Translations under genes and position numbers: made by a program
NCBI RefSeq assembly: GCF_001435975.1
Contig: NZ_AYYR01000009.1
Location: forward strand, 175,672 to 239,671
Reading direction: 5' to 3'
DNA length: 64,000 nt
Source: Secundilactobacillus collinoides DSM 20515 = JCM 1123
Lineage (GTDB): Bacteria > Bacillota > Bacilli > Lactobacillales > Lactobacillaceae
The notes under the pieces: model-generated
What the model was told of the DNA's origin: nothing
Databases searched by the model: none
Seen by the model: the letters and a program-made list of their open reading frames with translations, nothing else
Shown here: positions 60,415 through 64,000 of the stretch, piece after piece
How the letters are laid out: each line of letters starts with the position of its first letter
Numbering within the stretch: the first letter of the stretch is position 1

Positions 60415-61596
60415 ATGACAAACGTAATTATAGCTTCTGACTCATTCAAAGGAAGCGCGACCTCAGTTGAAATTGCTGATTATCTTGAAACTGGTATCCA
60501 TAATGCCGATCCGGCGACCATTGTCCAGAAAGTACCGATTGCTGATGGCGGTGAAGGTACAGTGTACTGTGTGATTAAAGCGACCAATGGCCAGCTATTG
60601 TCGACCAAGGTTTGCGGACCCCTTGGTGACACAGTAACGGCAACTTGGGGCATGATTGACAACCAAACTGCGATTATTGAGACCGCTGAAGCAGCGGGAC
60701 TCACCCTTGTGAATAACGAGCTTGATGTTGATTGCGCCTCGACATATGGTGTTGGCCAACTCATTAAAACGGCGTTAGACCATGGCGCTAAAACAATTTA
60801 CGTTGGTCTTGGCGGCAGTGCCACAAATGACGGCGGTGTCGGAATGGCGCAAGCGTTAGGCGGCCATTTTTACGACAGCGATGGTCACGAACTGCAGCAT
60901 GGTGCCGAAGCGTTAAGCCGGTTAGAAACGATTGACCTTGCGGGACTGGATGAACGGTTGACCACAACCGAAGTGATTGGACTTTCCGATGTCAATAATC
61001 CACTCACTGGGGAAAATGGCGCAACGCGAATCTTTGGGCCGCAGAAGGGTGCTACTGAAGCTCAGATAACGGTATTGGATGCGGCACTGAACCGTCTCGC
61101 AAACTTGGTTAATACCACCTATGATGTTGATCTGGCGAATGTATTCGGTGCTGGCGCAGCTGGTGGTCTTGGTTACGGATTATTGGCATTTTGTCAGGGT
61201 AAGATTCGTTCTGGGATTCAAGAGGTTATTAAACTGGTTAAACTTGATGAAAAAATGCTGGATGCAACACTCGTGGTTACCGGCGAAGGTCAGATTGATG
61301 GTCAGTCGCTAGGCGGCAAGGTTCCAATTGGGGTTGCGGCGCTTGCAAAGGAACATCGATTACCCGTTGTTGCCATTGTTGGCAGCATTGGTGCTAAAGC
61401 AGAGGGCGTATATGAACGCGGTATTGATCTGGTACTCTCAACTACAAACCGACCAATGAGCGTTCAAGACGCCATCTCACAAGCACCTGAGCTGGTTAAA
61501 CAAGCTGGTTTTAATTTAATGAAAGCAATTCAATTAGGGAAAAAACTACAAGATAATTTACAAAGTCAAACTGAAGAATCTCGGGGTGCAGGTTAA
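60415..61596 (+). CDS. garK: Glycerate 2-kinase
   Basis: 393 residues, GckA/GarK-type glycerate kinase family. Signatures: IIASDSFKGSATSVEIADYLETG, the glycine-rich DGGEGT (PIADGGEGTVY), VGLGGSATNDGGVGMAQALGG, and the late VVTGEGQIDGQSLGGKVPIGVA. It phosphorylates D-glycerate to 2-phosphoglycerate for glycolysis, the last step of the aldarate route. It starts 19 bp after the lyase gene with GAGGGGGTCGG, closing the operon. A hairpin terminator lies about 230 bp on. Confidence 0.92.
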   Translation: MTNVIIASDSFKGSATSVEIADYLETGIHNADPATIVQKVPIADGGEGTVYCVIKATNGQLLSTKVCGPLGDTVTATWGMIDNQTAIIETAEAAGLTLVNNELDVDCASTYGVGQLIKTALDHGAKTIYVGLGGSATNDGGVGMAQALGGHFYDSDGHELQHGAEALSRLETIDLAGLDERLTTTEVIGLSDVNNPLTGENGATRIFGPQKGATEAQITVLDAALNRLANLVNTTYDVDLANVFGAGAAGGLGYGLLAFCQGKIRSGIQEVIKLVKLDEKMLDATLVVTGEGQIDGQSLGGKVPIGVAALAKEHRLPVVAIVGSIGAKAEGVYERGIDLVLSTTNRPMSVQDAISQAPELVKQAGFNLMKAIQLGKKLQDNLQSQTEESRGAG

Positions 61597-61826
61597 GTGA
61601 GTTAACTTGAGCACTTTGAAATACTTGCCAATGTTTTTTGGTGAACCGCTCCTAAATATATAAAACACAAACAAACTTGCAAACACAAATGATGCTGAAA
61701 TACAATATTGGACTTGTGTTTTAAAGACGTCTTGAGTTCACAGCACAGACTTCACATCGAGTCTTGAGATTGACTGAAAAAGTTAATAGGTATAGATGCA
61801 TTGGGCATTTTATAAACCCGATGTTT

Positions 61827-61876
61827 AAAAGCAGGATTGAAATTCTTGGGAACGAATTTCAATCCTGCTTTTTGGC
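61827..61876 (+). terminator. Terminator downstream of garK
   Basis: A 19-base arm AAAAGCAGGATTGAAATTC (61827-61845) pairs exactly with 61854-61872, followed by T. It lies in a 560-bp gene-free gap which otherwise carries only the GGDEF promoter. Confidence 0.8.
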
Positions 61877-62060
61877 GAGAATTGCGCGTCCATGCATAAT
61901 CTGCGAGGGTAGCGGTAAATTGTAACAACTGGCATAAATGCGTGGCTGATGAATCAATTGCTTTACAATGGCTAGTCCTGTTATTTTTGCAATTTCAACT
62001 GAAAATAATACCTATCATCTCAATAATGAAAATTCACAAAGAAAATTTCATAAAGCGACA

Positions 62061-62084
62061 GTTTTTACGTCAAATGTATGCTAT
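62061..62084 (+). promoter_or_regulatory. Promoter element shared with 20512-20534
   Basis: AGTT...AATGTATGCTAT, with the 12-mer at 62073-62084, as in the paralogous GGDEF gene's upstream region. Confidence 0.45.
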
Positions 62085-62155
62085 AGTGACCGTAAGACTG
62101 TGTAAAAATTAAAATTCCTATGATAGGATAGTAAACATCGGGAAGGCAGACGGGT

Positions 62156-63328
62156 ATGCCATTTACAACAATTGCACTTTCATACGTTTCATCACTCATT
62201 GCCAACGCTGTGGTTTTACTTGGGTGTGTGTCACTTTTTATGTGGATCGAACGGGAGACCGACACCCCAGTAATCGTTAGACATCGTCAGTTATTTCTGT
62301 GTTTGCTGGGCATTGGGTTACTCCTGCTAGCTTACCTTGAGGCCCAGGCCAATAACGTGATGTCCACACATTTGACGGGATTTCATTGGACGTATCTAAA
62401 TCTGGTAATTGTAGCCTTATATAATTTAATGTTGCGAATTAAGATTCCCGCACAGATGATCATCTCACTTGTTTTTACAATTTTTTGGGGCCTTAGCAGC
62501 TTAATTACTGGCGGCGCGTCTTCGAAAACTGTCATTCAAACAGGTGCTCTATTGCTTGTAGAAGTTATTATTTGCTTGTTTGCAAAACAAATTGAATCAC
62601 ACTGGTGGAGTTATGGTGTAGGATTTATCGTTTTTTCCTGGGTAGCACTGCAAATGGGATCCATGCTTTACGTAGGCCAGACACCTGGCGCTTGGACACG
62701 TCAGATCGTGGCACTGATCGTTTTAGAAGCGGTTGTGTTAGGCTACGCGGACATTTTGCGGTATCAAGATACTAAGCTCAAAGATTTCAAACACCAAGCA
62801 GAGTTTGATGCTCTGACAGGAGCGGCAACGTTTGGCGTGTTCAACACACACCTGCAGGAACTATACGGCAACTTCCGTCAAACGGGTGAGACCTACGCGA
62901 TGTTTGCGATGGACGTGGACCATTTTAAACGCATTAACGACACGTACGGCCATGTTGCTGGTAATGAAGTATTACGGACGATCGCACACACCATTAATGA
63001 GGTCGTCAAAGAATTTAAGTTCACTGGCCGCTTGTATCGCACCGGCGGCGAAGAATTTACTATCATTATTGAAAATATTAAATCTGATCCTGAAATGGCC
63101 GAAACAATTTCACGCAGTATCCAGCGTGGTATTAGTGAGCTGAGGTTTACTTTTAAAGGTGAGGCCGTCAGCGTAACCATTTCGATTGGCGAGGAGCGCG
63201 TCAGTCCTTCCGATGCAAACTACCTTGACATATATAAGCGTGCGGACCAGTATCTCTATGCATCGAAACACAATGGCCGCAATGCCATCACGTTGCGTGG
63301 CAGAACTTTAGATCAAGGGACCGGATAA
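62156..63328 (+). CDS. Membrane diguanylate cyclase (GGDEF)
   Basis: 390 residues. Close paralogue of the 20602 protein over its full length (ALSYVSSLIANAVVLLGCVSLFMWIERE against AVSYMASLIANTVLLLGGVSLIMWIKRE): six or so transmembrane helices, then a GGDEF domain with GGEEF at 297-301 and DVDHFKRINDTYGH at about 253-266. All catalytic positions are intact. The inhibitory RxxD site is missing (FTGRLYRT). Start ATG follows GGGAAGGCAG. Convergent with a third copy at 63395 across a perfect terminator palindrome. Confidence 0.9.
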   Translation: MPFTTIALSYVSSLIANAVVLLGCVSLFMWIERETDTPVIVRHRQLFLCLLGIGLLLLAYLEAQANNVMSTHLTGFHWTYLNLVIVALYNLMLRIKIPAQMIISLVFTIFWGLSSLITGGASSKTVIQTGALLLVEVIICLFAKQIESHWWSYGVGFIVFSWVALQMGSMLYVGQTPGAWTRQIVALIVLEAVVLGYADILRYQDTKLKDFKHQAEFDALTGAATFGVFNTHLQELYGNFRQTGETYAMFAMDVDHFKRINDTYGHVAGNEVLRTIAHTINEVVKEFKFTGRLYRTGGEEFTIIIENIKSDPEMAETISRSIQRGISELRFTFKGEAVSVTISIGEERVSPSDANYLDIYKRADQYLYASKHNGRNAITLRGRTLDQGTG

Positions 63329-63333
63329 GCTCA

Positions 63334-63393
63334 AACAATGAAGCACCGCTATTTCAAGCCATTTTTAGCCTGAAATAGCGGTGCTTCATTGTT
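63334..63393. terminator. Bidirectional terminator between convergent GGDEF genes
   Basis: A 23-base arm (63334-63356, AACAATGAAGCACC...) pairs exactly with 63371-63393 around a 14-base loop. Confidence 0.88.
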
Positions 63394-63394
63394 G

Positions 63395-64000
63395 TTAGCT
63401 GACGTCACGAGCTAATGTCCGCCCACGCAAGGTAATGGCGTTGCGGCCGCTGCGCTTGGATGTGTACAAAAACTGATCCGCGCGTTTATAACTATCTAAA
63501 TAGTTGGCATCATCAGGCAGCACATTCGCTGCACCTAGCGAAATGGTGACACGAACATCCTGACCGTCGAAGGTAAATCTTAACTGATTGATTGCACGCT
63601 GAATTTCCCTAGAAATCTCCTCAGCTCGTTTTGCATCCGGCTTGATGGCTTGCAAAATGACAGTGAATTCCTCGCCGCCAGTGCGATATAAACGGGTCTG
63701 ATATTCCACGTGGGTGACCACACAGTCAATCTCGTGCGAAATCGCTTTTAACACTTCGTTACCAGCTAGATGGCCGTAAGTATCGTTGATATGTTTGAAG
63801 TGATCAACGTCTAAGGCGTAGAGTGAATACGCCTGCTGGTCTGTTTTGAAAGTGTTAAACAACCGCAGCAGATCTCGATTGAATACACCGAACGAATGCA
63901 CACCTGTCAGGTCATCGAATTCCGCGTCGTGCCGGAACTGTTCCAGCTTAATGTTTTGCCGGTACAGGGTGCGCCCGTACCAAAAGACGGCGAATTCCAA
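63395..64000 (-). CDS. Diguanylate cyclase, C-terminal part (window edge)
   Basis: The last 201 residues of a third paralogue; its start lies beyond the window. It contains the GGEEF loop (LYRTGGEEFTVIL), DVDHFKHINDTYGH and the ending ADQFLYTSKRSGRNAITLRGRTL that is also found in both other copies. Its first visible residues (MEFAVFWYGRTLYRQNIKLEQFRHDAEFDDLTG) match the end of the membrane part. The shared tail TLRGRTL shows recent common origin of all three. Confidence 0.88.
   Translation of the reverse strand: MEFAVFWYGRTLYRQNIKLEQFRHDAEFDDLTGVHSFGVFNRDLLRLFNTFKTDQQAYSLYALDVDHFKHINDTYGHLAGNEVLKAISHEIDCVVTHVEYQTRLYRTGGEEFTVILQAIKPDAKRAEEISREIQRAINQLRFTFDGQDVRVTISLGAANVLPDDANYLDSYKRADQFLYTSKRSGRNAITLRGRTLARDVS

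Overview
The window looks like chromosome from a lactic acid bacterium of the family Lactobacillaceae. The evidence is AGGAGG-type ribosome binding sites, catabolic acetolactate synthase with acetolactate decarboxylase, pyruvate carboxylase paired with a regulator-less biotin ligase, CcpA-type cre sites, and many short LysR, MarR, MerR and AraC regulators. No rRNA, tRNA, CRISPR array, transposase or phage gene was recognised. Genus and species cannot be fixed from sequence alone.

Layout. 0-4.3 kb: small membrane and soluble proteins, several broken by single-base changes, and an Old Yellow Enzyme gene with a late frameshift. 4.3-8 kb: a NUDIX gene, then alsS-alsD (acetoin pathway) divergent from a MarR gene, with three tandem copies of a palindromic operator between them. 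8-21.8 kb: a surface or envelope module. It has two large GT-C-type membrane glycosyltransferases and a truncated third, an OmpR-type two-component system, an extra histidine kinase, a membrane protein, a lipoprotein esterase and a membrane diguanylate cyclase. 22-30 kb: amino-acid metabolism (permease, aminotransferase, LysR, CynX-like exporter), and a threonine dehydratase behind a long structured leader that ends in a terminator. 30-39.3 kb: a zinc-ribbon protein, a phytoene-dehydrogenase-like flavoprotein with its LysR, then pyc-birA. 39.4-46 kb: an SDR/MerR pair, a decayed secreted protein, and an MFS / FMN-reductase / fumarate-reductase-like flavoprotein module with an AraC regulator.

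46-61.6 kb, visibly AT-richer, holds what appears to be a complete aldarate (D-glucarate and galactarate) catabolic region. It has two glucarate-dehydratase paralogues, a CitMHS-type transporter, galactarate dehydratase, a CdaR-type sugar-diacid regulator, a DHDPS-family KDG lyase, tartronate semialdehyde reductase and glycerate kinase, plus an esterase and a 2-hydroxyacid dehydrogenase. Together these would turn glucarate or galactarate into pyruvate and phosphoglycerate. An identical 19-bp motif lies upstream of both the transporter-garD unit and the cdaR/garR divergent region and is a candidate CdaR operator. Next to cdaR is a complete but tiny gene for a 30-residue peptide, with promoter, ribosome binding site and terminator. 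61.6-64 kb carries two more GGDEF proteins, paralogous to the one at 20.6 kb.

Long imperfect intergenic hairpins recur (about 4, 8 and 30 kb). Their outer sequences are conserved while the stem sequences differ and remain complementary. A second hairpin family is found at 18.0 and 31.9 kb. Several genes carry one-base frameshifts, some beside homopolymers, so either recent decay or assembly error must be considered.
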